Below are positions 47,034 through 57,707 of a stretch of 64,000 nucleotides of DNA, piece by piece. The notes under the pieces were generated by a model. It made no database searches. It saw only the letters and a program-made list of their open reading frames with translations, and was not told the origin of the DNA. How positions within the stretch are numbered: position 1 is the first letter of the stretch; each line of letters begins with the position of its first letter. A program made the position numbers and the translations under genes. Origin of the DNA: Naematelia aurantialba (Eukaryota; Basidiomycota; Tremellomycetes; Tremellales; Naemateliaceae); the NCBI GenBank assembly GCA_021527695.1, contig JAKFAO010000001.1:682001-746000 (forward strand), read 5' to 3'.

Positions 47034-47695
47034 AAAGCACCGGAAGGTGCAGGGTCGGGAGAAGGGGCGTACTGGAACGGCGGGGCAGAGAACGGCTGTG
47101 CGTCGATCGATACCTTCGCTTTAGGACCCGGAGTTAACACCACGCGAACCTACGTAGCGTCAATACCGACGCCTATCCGAGCCGTGCTATCCAACCTGAC
47201 TGCCCGAGAACTCGAGGGCCAGACAAAGCGCCATGAAGATGCACCGCAGAGGGCGGAGATGAGAACGGAGAACAATCAGAGAAGGATGGGGAATGATAAG
47301 AGAAGGAAGGGAATGATCAGAGAAGAAAGGGGACTGGCAAAGGGAACGCAAATCAGGAAGGCGATCGCGCTCACCCTCCAGTCCCTCCCAGGCGCTTCAC
47401 ACTCAACCTCCTCTAGCCGCTGGCACAGTGCCTCCCAGACAGCCTCGTCGCCAACCCAAGGGCCCCACGTGCCGCCGTCCCGCTCGTTCAGCGCTTTATG
47501 CGTGTCTCGCAGCCTTCTCATGTGCTTCTCCAGCAGTGGGATCTGGTCGCGAGTCAGTGAAAGACTAGTCCCGGCAGAGCTGCCCTCGCCACCACCGAAG
47601 TGGGGAGAAGTGTAGCGCAGAGTGGTAAAATGGCCGAAACCGTCTTTGGTCTGCACCTGCTCGCCAAAGTACCAAGTCAACAATGGCATATGCAT
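46273..47695 (-). CDS. ABZ2: 4-amino-4-deoxychorismate lyase (class IV PLP enzyme)
   Basis: Exons 47695-47375, 47149-46401 and 46300-46273 encode about 365 aa. Markers of PLP fold-type IV are present: DGFGHFTTLRYTSP at the start, MRRLRDTHKALNE, the Schiff-base Lys in RLYKTLNRKVY (PabC has KHLNR), HTGEWVLEGTTSNIAV for the cofactor Glu, and PLLAGVMRADLLERG then RIIGFNGLRGVWEAELL. It should split aminodeoxychorismate into p-aminobenzoate and pyruvate for folate synthesis. Odd points are a poly-Ser run from CGA-type triplets and a 35-residue Gln/Thr insertion (GQKTGQTASQTTGQMAGQ) from a 12-bp repeat, both between conserved blocks. The start lies only 17 nt behind the LOG stop codon. Confidence 0.85.
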
Positions 47696-47712
47696 GCATA
47701 GAGTAAAAGATA

Positions 47713-48985
47713 TCATACGGTAGTCACGTTGGCTGTCGAGCCCCACTCGAACCCGTACCCCGCTCCCGACTTGACCGATCAGCAAAGCTCAGCACTAGAC
47801 GACGAGGAAAAGTGTTTATCAAGGCAAGAGAAGGATAGGGTCGCGCTCACATCGTGTTGCCATTCCGCGAGAGCGGTGAGAGCAGCCTGTCCCCACGAGT
47901 CCGGATCTGAGCCGGCGTCGAGGTCGACGACCCTCAGTAGATTCAGATTCTTGGCGACAATGAAGCCGGCCTCGACGGCTCTGTGCAGCAATTCCACGAG
48001 GGCGGTGTAGAACCCGCCGACTGGCATTAGCTGAGCAGTCGGAAGGGAACTCACTGTTCAGCACGATCACAGGCAGGTTATGGATCCCAAGCTAAGGGAT
48101 GCCTTATCAGCCTCCGCCTTTTTTTCCATGACAGAGAGCTACAGGGTAAAGGAGAAGGGCTGGACAAGCGATAACTCACCTGGTTCCACGTTATCATCTC
48201 AAACATCTCTTCAAATGTCCCGTACCCGCCTGGGAGGACGACAAAACCGCCTGTCGACAGCTGAGCCATCTTGAGCTTTCTCTATCCCACAATATCAGCC
48301 CGTCTGCCATGTTGGTTGTGGTAGCTTCAGATTGCCCTGGGTCGACATGTCCGCAACGGCACGATCGCACGAGAGGGGACCACCCACCTCGTGCATGCTG
48401 CCGACAACCTCGGTGGACAGTCTTCCGTCGAAATTGTCTTCCAGCAAGTCCCGGCCCGTGCCTTCTGCCGACTTGATTTCGCCATTGCTACCGGGCGCAG
48501 GAGTGTGTTCGGATGCACGCTGCATTAAAGATCGAGGGAGGATGCCGTGCACGTATCCGCCTGCCTCGAGGGTGGAGCGGGAAACGACGCCTTGGCGTTG
48601 TTAGCTTCCTGCTCGCTATGACAATTTCAAGCTGTAGCGATTCGTGCAGGAGATTGGAAATGACTGGTGAGAGTGAGAAGGAAATAAAGGAGAGAAGAGA
48701 GAGAGACTCGGCGAGGTTAGGGGAGTAGGAAGGCGAGACGCGATGACGACAAGCTAAAATTACCCATGATTCCACGCCGACCACCACCATACACCACTGG
48801 GATATGCTCCACAGCCAAGGCTCGACCCAGCGATTCAGCAGCTCGAGTGTATACCGGATCGGTCCCTGGCGACGAGCCACAGCTAGGCGTGTGTGAGCTC
48901 TTCCTTTGACAGATATGCTTGCCACGCACAATACGCAAACAGGCTGGTTCAGAGCCTTGTCTGTAGGAAACGGCGAGCTCGCCAT
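47713..48985 (-). CDS. LOG-family phosphoribohydrolase (lysine-decarboxylase-like)
   Basis: Seven exons (48985-48930, 48882-48764, 48590-48388, 48281-48180, 48091-48055, 48020-47851, 47769-47713) encode about 247 aa. The Rossmann start [19 protein letters not shown] spans the first splice; [25 protein letters not shown] and the signature [20 protein letters not shown] (PGGxGTxxE) follow, then [23 protein letters not shown] enzymes hydrolyse cytokinin riboside monophosphates to free bases; in fungi the natural substrate is often unclear. A 40-residue Gly/Glu-rich insertion sits before the SMHE motif. The last exon ([18 protein letters not shown]) is not conserved and stops 17 nt before the ADC-lyase ATG. 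Confidence 0.87.
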
Positions 48986-49284
48986 CTCGGTCCTGTCTAT
49001 CTATCTACAATAACGAACTCTTCAGTGTCTGGGTCGCACACATGCTCGAGTAGACCGTCCAGTTGAGACACGTTGCATGGTGCACCTCCACTCTACAAAA
49101 TCGCCACAAACGATTACTCCCGCGGAACGGAATCAAATTTCCCCTGACGCGCTGGCCATTTGGCGAGGAGCATTCGTGGAGGAGCGATAGGACCGAGTCT
49201 TGAGCCGTTCATCATTCACCATCTGTTATCCGCTCGTGTGATCAGTGACAAAGGTCTACATCTGAGCACAACACCTCGCCCATC
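48986..49284. promoter_or_regulatory. Bidirectional promoter, LOG / SAR1
   Basis: 299 bp between divergent start codons. No specific element was recognised. Confidence 0.5.
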
Positions 49285-50567
49285 ATGTTCATCCTTGTGA
49301 GTGTCCTCAATTTTCTTCGTATCTTGTACCGAGCGCCGCTCATTTCTGCAGAACTGGTTCTGGGATGTCCTCGCTCAGCTCGGTGAGTAGATCGCTACGA
49401 CTGCGCGGACCTTCAGCTGACGGATGGGGCAGGGCTGATGAACAAGAGCGCGTCGAGACACCTTTGGTACCTGTTCGGGTGCTGACGGATATTTCTAGGT
49501 GCAAAGCTCTTGTTCCTTGGTCTCGATAACGCCGGCAAGACGGTGAGTGTCCTTCATCAGCACCTCGCGACAGTCTGGCTGACGTGAGAAGACACTCCTT
49601 CACATGCTGAAGAACGACCGTCTCGCGACTCTTCAACCGACGCTTCACCCAAGTCAGCCTTCCGCCTTGTCCCTCTCCTTCCCCGCCACTCCTTTCGCTT
49701 CCTCCCCTCTGTTTCCAAGTCGTCTGACTGTCTCCTCGCTGTATCTGCTGCCTGCGCCATGTCGGGCATCGTTGCTGATCCAGATTGTGTAGCCTCGGAA
49801 GAGCTCTCTATCGGCAACGTAAAGTTCACCACGTACGACTTGGGAGGGCACATGCAGGCTCGACGGTTGTGGCGTGATTATTTCCCGGAAGTGGACGGGA
49901 TCGTTTTCCTCGTTGATTCGGCGGATACGGAGCGGTTCGCAGAGAGCAAGGCTGAGCTCGACTCGTTGTGTGAGTTGCGTGGCGGGTCGTGTCGGGTCGT
50001 ACCAAAGGCATCATGTCTCGTGGGGAATGATGAGGAACGCGAGGGAAGGTGTACAAGACGGCAATGGGGCGTAGGATAATTTGTGGGCAACAGAAGAAAG
50101 GGACAATCGGGTGGCAAGGAGCGAGGAGAAGCCATGCGGAGAGAAGACACGAGTTGCAAGGAGGGGTGTCATGGAAACAGCGTCTGTTGAGGATCTGCTG
50201 ACAATTCAAGTGTCAATCGAGAGCCTCGCAATGGTTCCTTTCCTCGTTCTGGGCAACAAGATCGACGCGATGGGAGCCGTGTCGGAGGAGGAGCTGAGGC
50301 ACCAGCTCGGGCTGTACCAAACTACGGGCAAGGTACGTCAGCTGTATTGTGATCGCGGGCTTCCGTCTGGGTCGAGCGCGATAAGTTCAGGCTGACGGTC
50401 GCATCAGGGCAAGATCCCTCTCCGTGATATCCGGCCTATCGAGGTGTTCATGTGCTCGGTCGTCATGCGTCAGGGCTACGGAGAGGGCTTCAGGTGGCTG
50501 TCGCAATACGTGCGTTGCGGTGGAGCTATGAGCGACCTGAGGGAGACACTGACTCGTGCAGATCTAA
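49285..50567 (+). CDS. SAR1: COPII small GTPase Sar1
   Basis: Nine exons (49285-49296, 49352-49382, 49433-49447, 49499-49542, 49592-49652, 49793-49969, 50211-50332, 50408-50509, 50562-50567) encode about 189 aa. [20 protein letters not shown] is the amphipathic start. Landmarks are [20 protein letters not shown] (P-loop), [17 protein letters not shown] (switch 1), [15 protein letters not shown] (G3), [13 protein letters not shown] (G4) and [20 protein letters not shown]. Sar1 recruits the COPII coat at ER exit sites. Exon 3 is a 15-nt micro-exon (GLMNK), and the intron after it (49448-49498) begins with GC instead of GT. The final exon encodes only Ile and the stop. Confidence 0.93.
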
Positions 50568-50910
50568 GCGGTGCGGTAGGGAGAGAAGAGGCTGGCTAGC
50601 GAGCCGTTTGGGATGCAGGGGATGCAGGGGAGCTGGCTCCGATAACAGGGGATGGTGGTGGATTGCGATGTGCGGGAGACGATGTGTATTGCGTTGGTAG
50701 AGTAGGAGGAAGTTTAACGATACATGCGATTCATGCACCGTTGACACGAGACGTTTGTTCGAGGCTCCGGACCAACGCTCCGGACGGAGCTGGCGCCAGA
50801 CTCGCTGGCTCCGGCGGAATCCAAAGATGAGAGATGACACGCTACTGATTCATTTCCTGTTTTCTGTCAATGTCATTGATACTTCAGCTCGGGAGAGCTA
50901 GTCCGACTCG

Positions 50911-52749
50911 ATGACACATCAACGACAAGGCAAGGTGGTATGGACGTCGAATCCCAAATTGGCCGTGGCGACTTCGGTCGCCAATGCGCGACATCGCTCA
51001 CTGTCGCCTCCTCCGGCTTACGCTGCTGAACTTGCCGAGGGCGGCTCGTCTCCTCCTGCGAAGCGGGCTCGCCTCGGTGATCGTGACCTGCCAATAGCCT
51101 GGACAAGCACGTCCGATCCAAGCTCCAGCACCAACACCAATACCTCCTCCACCTCTGCTCCCTCAAGCAACCTCGACATCTCCTCCACCAACACCACCGC
51201 CAATCCCACCGCCAACACCTCCGCCAACACTACCGCCAGCACCAGTACCAGAACTACGGCTCCCTCGGCCCCAACCCTACACGCGTGGCTGCATCCAGAC
51301 GAACCTCCTCCGCTAATGACCCACTCTCCGCCCCTGCATTTCTCAACCTCGACCTTCCTCGCCTTCTCATTCTCCTTCCTCCCCTCTCCATATGTGACTT
51401 CTGAACCTTTACTCGCAAAGCAGGCCCGACGGATGGTGAAGGATCTAGACGTGTGTGGAATGCTAGGTGCCCAGCTGTTTGAGGCGGACGATGGGGCGTT
51501 TCAGGGCGGTGAAGGCCGGGCGCCGGGAAAGAGAGGTCGGGGTGGGGAGGGAAGAGCTAGAGAGCCGGATCATAGGATGTGGGCTGTTAGGACGCTGTGT
51601 CTGAAGGATGGGAAGAATGGTACCCGAGGAGCGGACGATTATCAGGTGGGTGCCTGCTTTTCTATTTGCCGGCCAGGCAAGAAAGTGCAGGTAGGGAGAC
51701 AAAACATGTTCAGGAACGGAAGAAGAGGAGAGGAAAGCGTGGAATAGGTAGACGAGGAGGGAAGGGGAAGTGACAGAGGTGGTCAATGGCGTCGTGCAAG
51801 GGCGGTAGGAACCCGTCAGACACTGATACCGCCTTAGCTGCTAGAAACCTCAAGTGACGACGGCGAGAAATTCGGAGGCGAACGTGTTCTGCGGGTCTTG
51901 AAGGAGAGCCAGGCGGTCGATGTTCTGACCGTCTGTTGCCGCTGGGTACGTCTCTTTCCTCGTTGCCTTGGCCTCCATGCCTTGCATGTTCCGGCCGTTC
52001 TCGCGTCTCCACATGCGCAATTCGCCCTCTTGCATTCTTTCCCCCTTGAACTGCCCTCTCCGGCCTTGAGTTACGGCTAAAGTGATGCAGTTCGGTGGCG
52101 ATATGATCGGTGTAAGTCCTGCTAGCCTCTTCTTACCAAGCCCGGGACTTGATATGACATCCCGTCATCCTGACTTTTCTGGAGCCCAACTCATTCCCTA
52201 GTCTCTCTGCTAGACGGCCGAATGCTTGAGCCATGGCTTGACTTTCCTATGATTGACGATGTGCCTTAGCAGCACCAAAGCTGATTGCCACAGCCAATCC
52301 GCTTTCAGCACATGGCGACAACCTCGCAAACAGCGACCGCCGCGCTCATCAAGCTAGTCAACCTTCGCGACCTACGACAGGCACTCGAAGCGCTTGACGA
52401 GGATATTGCGGCGATGCGAGCGACGCTTCGTCCCGATATTTCTAGCATTCCCAATACTTCTCTATCGGGACCGGACCTCGCATCGCAGGACAGCAACGGT
52501 GCATCACGACATGGCGCACTTCAACCGTCCAACGCGGCCTCGCAGAACGGGGGCGTGTCACAACAGGCGAAGGGGGAAGAGGCGAAACCCAAGACGCGGC
52601 CATACGACGATATTCAAGATGTGGGCAAGTTGCAAAGACTCTTAGGGGCAAGGGAACGAACCAAGGCGAGTCTGGAAAGTAAAGTCGGCTGGGCGGCGAT
52701 GGAGCAAGCGAAAGCTCAGGCAGAGGCGCAGCAAGCCGAGCCAACTTAG
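50911..52749 (+). CDS. IMPACT/YigZ (UPF0029) family protein
   Basis: Exons 50911-51645, 51838-51945, 52091-52111 and 52294-52749 encode about 439 aa. The first 140 residues are a Ser/Thr/Asn-rich spacer. The UPF0029 domain starts near LLAKQARRMVKDLDVC and HRMWAVRTLCLKDGKNG, continues ETSSDDGEKFGGERVLRVLK, AVDVLTVCCRWFGGDMIGPI and ends RFQHMATTSQ. In IMPACT/Yih1 this domain is paired with an RWD domain that regulates Gcn2; no RWD domain is visible here, so that role is not assured. Exon 3 is a 21-nt micro-exon (FGGDMIG) at the active-looking loop. The C-terminus is helical (QRLLGARERTKASLESKVGW). The frame remains open for 52 codons beyond the TAG stop. Confidence 0.75.
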
Positions 52750-53248
52750 ACTGCCGTGTCTGGGTACGCTGAGGTCCCCAAGTCACACTGTCCACATCGG
52801 TCAGCCTGGACAGCTGGACAGGGAGGGCGCCAGCGGTTCAATCCCATCGCCGCCGCGAGCAAGCTCGACAGCTTGGACTCGATCGAGGATGCCGAGCCAG
52901 TCGAGTAACGAGCTCTGAGGCACCTACAGATGTCTCCAGCCTGGCAAAGTAGGATCGGAGATCCGCCAAGCAGGTTGGCAGCATGCATGGAAAGGCTATA
53001 GGACTTGTTGGAAGCCTCTAGGGTACGGCACCGCCGACCGTCACTGTGCAGGATTTCAGCCTACCATACGTCACTGCGCTCTCACGAGGCAGTATTTCCG
53101 TCTCCAGCTGAGGGCGATCTGCGACGGCGCGGCGATTCAGCACTTGATGCCGTCTCATTGGCACGCCGAGTTGGCCTGTGCGGCGATAGTCGAGCACAGC
53201 GCTTGTACGCCGACAAGACGGCGATGGAGTGTGTTTCCCTGCTATGCT
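52750..53248. other. Convergent gap with in-frame extension of IMPACT ORF
   Basis: No separate gene. From 52750 to 52905 the reading frame of the upstream gene continues open past its TAG, ending TAA at 52906-52908; the last part reads RFNPIAAASKLDSLDSIEDA. The remaining 340 bp to the ALKBH stop show nothing. Confidence 0.5.
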
Positions 53249-54418
53249 TTACTTTTGCTCAACCATCTGGCCGTTCTTCCAGCGATACAGGGGGCCGGTA
53301 CCGACGTTATAGTCTAGGTAATTCTGCGTGGCCTCAGCACTCTCGAAATCGCGGTACCAGCCCACTACCCACCTTTGTCGCATACGGGACGACTCCCTTG
53401 CGAAATGTGATATTTATCCTTCCCTGAGCTTTGGCGCGCTTCGGCACCGCATGCTGCCAGTCATGCTGTGTCCTACCGCGCATGACGACCATATCTCCAT
53501 CGGCCAGCACGAATTTTTCCACAGGCGCGCCGTTTTCTCTATATTTTATGTGGCGAAGATGAAAGTCGCGCGTGCCGCCGAGCGAGAGTGAGGCGATGCA
53601 TGGATTTGGACCGAGGAAGGACTCCGAGTCACTGTGGTATGAGATGCTGTCGGAGCCAGAGGCGTAGTAGTTGACCAGCGTGAAGTTGTAGGTCTGTTGG
53701 GTGACTTGTTCCACTAGACGCGCTTCAGCATGACGTTTGTCCGGGATGAGCGCACAGAGCTCTAATGCTAGTGTTACACGGCGGCAAGGCCAGACGTACC
53801 GTGCTGCATGAGGCGAAGGAGGATCGGCGGAATGGCTCGCGGGGCGACCTTGTAACCATTCCAAGGGGTGTTGGTGCTATCCTTGCCAAAGACGGTAGTA
53901 AACCGCGGCGTGTTGATGCGAATTCCTCGAACCATATATGTTACCCGATACCACGGCAGCGCTTCCAGCAGATATGCCATGAGTGCGCTCGAGCACTGGG
54001 GAGAAACAAAGTGTTTGAGGTAGAGCAGGTCGAGGCCGAGCTCTGGTCTTGCGATGGCACGGGTTTGGGGGTTGAACGCGAGTGATTCCAGGAGAGTCGA
54101 AGGCGGCGGGGAGATGGGAAAGGGGTGGTTGTACGATGGCGATGGAGGTAGGTGGTATGATGGATGGTCAGGTGGCGGGTAGGTGTCTAGTATCGTCGCG
54201 TGCAAATGATGAAGAGGCTTCTTGTCGGTATTTTCATCTGCGGAGGGAGAGTCGAGTTTGACCTTATCAGACTCATCCAGCACGTCGATCACTTTGGGTG
54301 GCAATGTCGGAGACATGTGTCTGATCTCAGACGTGGACCTGGGCTTGAGGAAACTTGCCAGGTTGGATTGACGCTTCGCAGGCCGCTGAGAGACGACTGT
54401 CCGTGCTGTGCGCTTCAT
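53249..54418 (-). CDS. ALKBH2/3-like Fe(II)/2OG dioxygenase with PIP-like box
   Basis: Exons 54418-53800, 53767-53373 and 53323-53249 encode about 362 aa. The AlkB core is clear: NYYASGSDSISYHSDSE with the iron ligands H251 and D253, LGPNPCIASLSLGGTRDF, HDWQHAVPKR with distal His312, RINITFRKG for 2-oxoglutarate, and the tail NYLDYNVGTGPLYRWKNGQM. ALKBH2/3 enzymes oxidatively remove alkyl lesions from DNA. Residues 17-24 (QSNLASFL, followed by KPR) fit a PCNA-interacting box except that the last aromatic is Leu, implying recruitment to replication forks. The region between (residues 30-130) is Pro/Ser-rich. It is divergent from BCP1 across 272 bp. Confidence 0.88.
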
Positions 54419-54690
54419 GTCTTCACCTGCTGTAGACGTCCGAGGTTTATGGTAGAGCCAGTGTCGGGCTGTGAATGCGATCAACTCGCACTTCTTCAGT
54501 CCGAGATCTTTGTCGCGGCGATCGGTGACGTCCTATCACACCACGTGAGGGGCCTTCCGCCGGAAGTTGCAGAATTTACTCTCCCAGCAGCCGAGCGCAA
54601 CTCGTCTTCGTCAACGACATATACGAGGCGACAGGACAGGGCATTCACCTGTCCAGCTGTCACGCTCACGTCGGACGTAGAAGCAGCAGT

Positions 54691-56195
54691 ATGCCAAGGG
54701 ATAACCAGCTGGCTGCGGTGTCGGTAGCGGACGCAGCCGCGAAGCCTAGCAAGCGCAAGGATGCGCCGAAAGAAGACGAGGACGACTCTGCCTCGGACGA
54801 TGGCAGTGACGTGGTGAGCTTCCTTTCCATTCGATCTCTATCTGCGCACTAGATATGGGATAGAATGGCTAACCATAGGGGTAGAGCATGCTCGACGTCG
54901 ACTTTGATTTCTACAACCTCAACCCGGAAGTCGACCAGTGAGTCTCCCTCTCAGTTCAATCATCAACCTGCCACTCAACGCTTTCTCAACTATGGACCAG
55001 ATATGGCTTCACGGGCTGAGGGCCAAGTTGACGTAGCTAGGATCGCAGTGAAGCGCCTGCTGCGCCAGACGCTATCGCACGACGAGGATCGCATTGATGT
55101 GCATCCACTCGCGGAGCTCATCCTCTCCGAGGGCGTGCGGATGGCAGCGGGGTCAACTATCAAGACGGATGGAGAGGAGAGTGATCCCTGGGGTTTGATT
55201 GCTGTTGTCGATGTAAACCGGAATCGTGTAGGTTCCTTCTTGTCCAATCATCTTCCCCTCTTCCTTTTTCTTCCTTCTTCTTCCTTCTTCCTTCTTCCTC
55301 CTTTGTTCCGCTTCTTCTTCCTACATCCTTCATTCGCCATTCTAGCCAAATCCTAGCTCGACAGACTCGTAGCCTCTGGTCTACGCATCTGAGTGTACCC
55401 AGCCTGAGAACTAAATAAGCTGACAATTCAAGCACAACCCCGCATTCAAGCCGTTTCTGGACTACCTGCGCTCCACGCTTCCCTCCATCTCGCCTATCCG
55501 AATGATGCTCGACGACTCCCCCAGTCCAGCATACGACAATACCCCAGCCCTGGTCTTTTCGCTCAGAGTGCTCAACCTACCGGTACCGCTCATTCCACCA
55601 TTGTACAGAATGCTTCTGTCCGAACTCGACGCGAGCACGAGTGCTGCTGCGGCTGCGGGTACGGCACAGGAGATGCCGAAATTTACGCACTGGATCTTGT
55701 GGGGAAGAGGATACAGACTCGAGGGGACAGAGCAGGGCATGGGCCTGGACATGTCTGTTGAGAACACCGGCTCGTAAGTGTCACTTTCTGGCGAGCTCAT
55801 TCCTGCCCCATACCTCTGTAACCTGTTTCACATTGTGTGATTTATTAGCACCGAGATTTGAAGCTGATGGCCGTGTGCAGGGGCGGCAAGAAGAAGCGTA
55901 AGGCCAAAAAGGCAGCTGGCGATGTCTTGCCAGTTGGTGCTGGACGATTCCCATATCACCCTGAAGAGGAGTTTATCGATAACGTCAGTACACTTGTTGC
56001 TTTTCGCCACTTGACTGCAATGATTTAGACACTGATGGTGTACAGGTCGCTGTCCACGTCCATACCTACCCGTTCAAAACCGCTGTACTGCGAGACGACG
56101 ACTCGTTTGGGGTCGAGCAGTTTGGACGACTTGTTTTGATAGAACACGACCGCTTGGCCGAAGCCGTGCAAGCCATCGAGGACGCCGGGCAGTGA
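54691..56195 (+). CDS. BCP1: BCP1 (BCCIP family) nuclear protein
   Basis: Six exons (54691-54813, 54885-54937, 55041-55227, 55433-55773, 55881-55983, 56046-56195) encode about 318 aa. An acidic N-terminus (KEDEDDSASDDGSD) leads to VDFDFYNLNPEVDQIAVKRL, the family opening, then LAELILSEGVRMAAGSTIKT, DDPWGL-type text (SDPWGLIAVVDVNRNR), HNPAFKPFLDYLRS, KFTHWILWGRGYRL, GGKKKRKAKK and FPYHPEEEFIDN. Bcp1 is the chaperone of ribosomal protein uL14 (Rpl23) and aids 60S and nuclear export functions. The acceptor for exon 3 is chosen because it restores the family sequence; upstream AGs give stops or an extra GQVDVAR. It converges with MET16 across 106 bp. Confidence 0.9.
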
Positions 56196-56301
56196 GAAAA
56201 ATGGAAATGACGTCGATCCACGGATCTGTGATTCACACGCCGCGACACGGAATCTCTAATACAACATGTATGCATCTATGTAAATGACGTCCCAAGGTGA
56301 C

Positions 56302-57365
56302 CTATGTCCCGACTGTTGCAGGCTCCGGCGCAGTCCGCTCCTCGAAGCGTTTCTTCATGTCCCAGTAATTCGAGTGAAGGCCGCACTCGGATTTCGACTT
56401 GCCCTGCCACCGGCCTGAACGTTCTGCAGCGTCGGAATCGACAAGGTCTGCGTTTGGCGCGGCTGTTGAGTGGACGTCGCCTATTGAACGGTATCCCTTG
56501 TCCAGCAATGGGTTGTAAGGAACTCCCCTAGAGACGCATCAACATCTGCCCAGCCAACTGCACGGGGATATGGGTCCGGAGGACGTTGGAATCGGCGGCC
56601 ATTTATTGTGAATTGGATGTTTGACTGGAGAAGAAAGATACGGGGTGCTGGAGACGAAAATGCCGGGACTCACTCCTTGTCGACATACTCCTTGACCTGC
56701 TTGAAAGTCCACGAAATCAACGGATTGACCTTGACCAGCCCCCTCTCATCGACCTCTAGCACCTTGAGTCCCTCTCGTTCTGCGCCCTGGCTCCTCCTCC
56801 GACCTGTGATCACCGCACGCACGCCGAGCTCCTTGTACGCCCTAGCCGCCGGCTCGACCTTGACGAGGTAATCGTAGCTCGCCTCGTCGGTCTCCCACAG
56901 CTTGTCGCCGTACTTCGCAGCAAACTCTTCGGCCGTGGACACCCCTGGCGGGGTATAGATGTGTAGTGGGGCGAGGTACGTCTCGGACGCCGTCTGAGCG
57001 AGCTGAAGTGTCTCGGGGAAGTGGTGAAGGGTATCAATAAAGATCTGTACCGCGAGGCATCAGCGCTCAGTGCCAGCCCCAGGCTCTGATGAGAGGGGAT
57101 GCATGACGAGAGACGAGAGGGTATTTCGGTAACGTACGAGAGGAACAAGGTGTGTCTCGTCGCGATCCAAGGAGATCTTGGAGATCATATCAAGCGCCGC
57201 GGTCCCCGTTAGACCAAACGCAGTGGTCTGAAACAGCCCATCGAGGTGGTCAATCGCCCACACCAAGATCTCCTGCGGGCTCTTGCCCTCCAACTCGGCG
57301 TTGAAGGCATCAATTTGCTCGAGTGTGTATTGAGGTGCCAAGATATCGCTCGACTCGCCAGACAT
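56302..57365 (-). CDS. MET16: Phosphoadenylyl-sulfate (PAPS) reductase
   Basis: Exons 57365-57138, 57044-56674 and 56527-56302 encode about 274 aa. Markers of the CysH family: [20 protein letters not shown], then [71 protein letters not shown] and the catalytic Cys motif KSECGLH near the end. It reduces PAPS to sulfite with thioredoxin in sulfate assimilation. The gene is divergent from LHS1. Confidence 0.95.
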
Positions 57366-57707
57366 GTTGCGAGAGATGTCACTCAACAGAACACTGCCAA
57401 GTACTGGCTTGTGTTATGCAGTGAGCTAAGTTATATACCTGACGTTGTGCTGAATCATACCATTGCGTATTTTATGGAATTGCTGGAATTCCAGAAAATC
57501 ACGTCGTCGAGCAATAATAATAGGCTTGCCGCCTGCCTTGGCATGAAAGGCGCGTGAAAGAACTGCGCGCCTATTAACAGACGTGGAGGTTGTCACGACT
57601 TCGACGTGGCGAGGAAAGTCAAAGACGTCTATAGAAAACCCAGGCAAGCTCGACAGCTTCCGACTCGTGACTTCTACAAGACAGCAGCCTGCAGAGGTAT
57701 AGAGGAT
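57366..57707. promoter_or_regulatory. Bidirectional promoter, MET16 / LHS1, with ACGTGG pair
   Basis: 342 bp between start codons. Two direct copies of ACGTGG stand at 57581-57586 and 57604-57609, about 100 bp before the LHS1 ATG. ACGTG cores are used by Hac1/XBP1-type unfolded-protein-response factors and also by Cbf1-type sulfur regulators, so either neighbour could be the target. Confidence 0.5.

Noticed and set aside
54200..54727. Plus-strand ORF of 175 aa
   Set aside because: Antisense to exon 1 of the AlkB homologue and overlapping the BCP1 start; no family resemblance.
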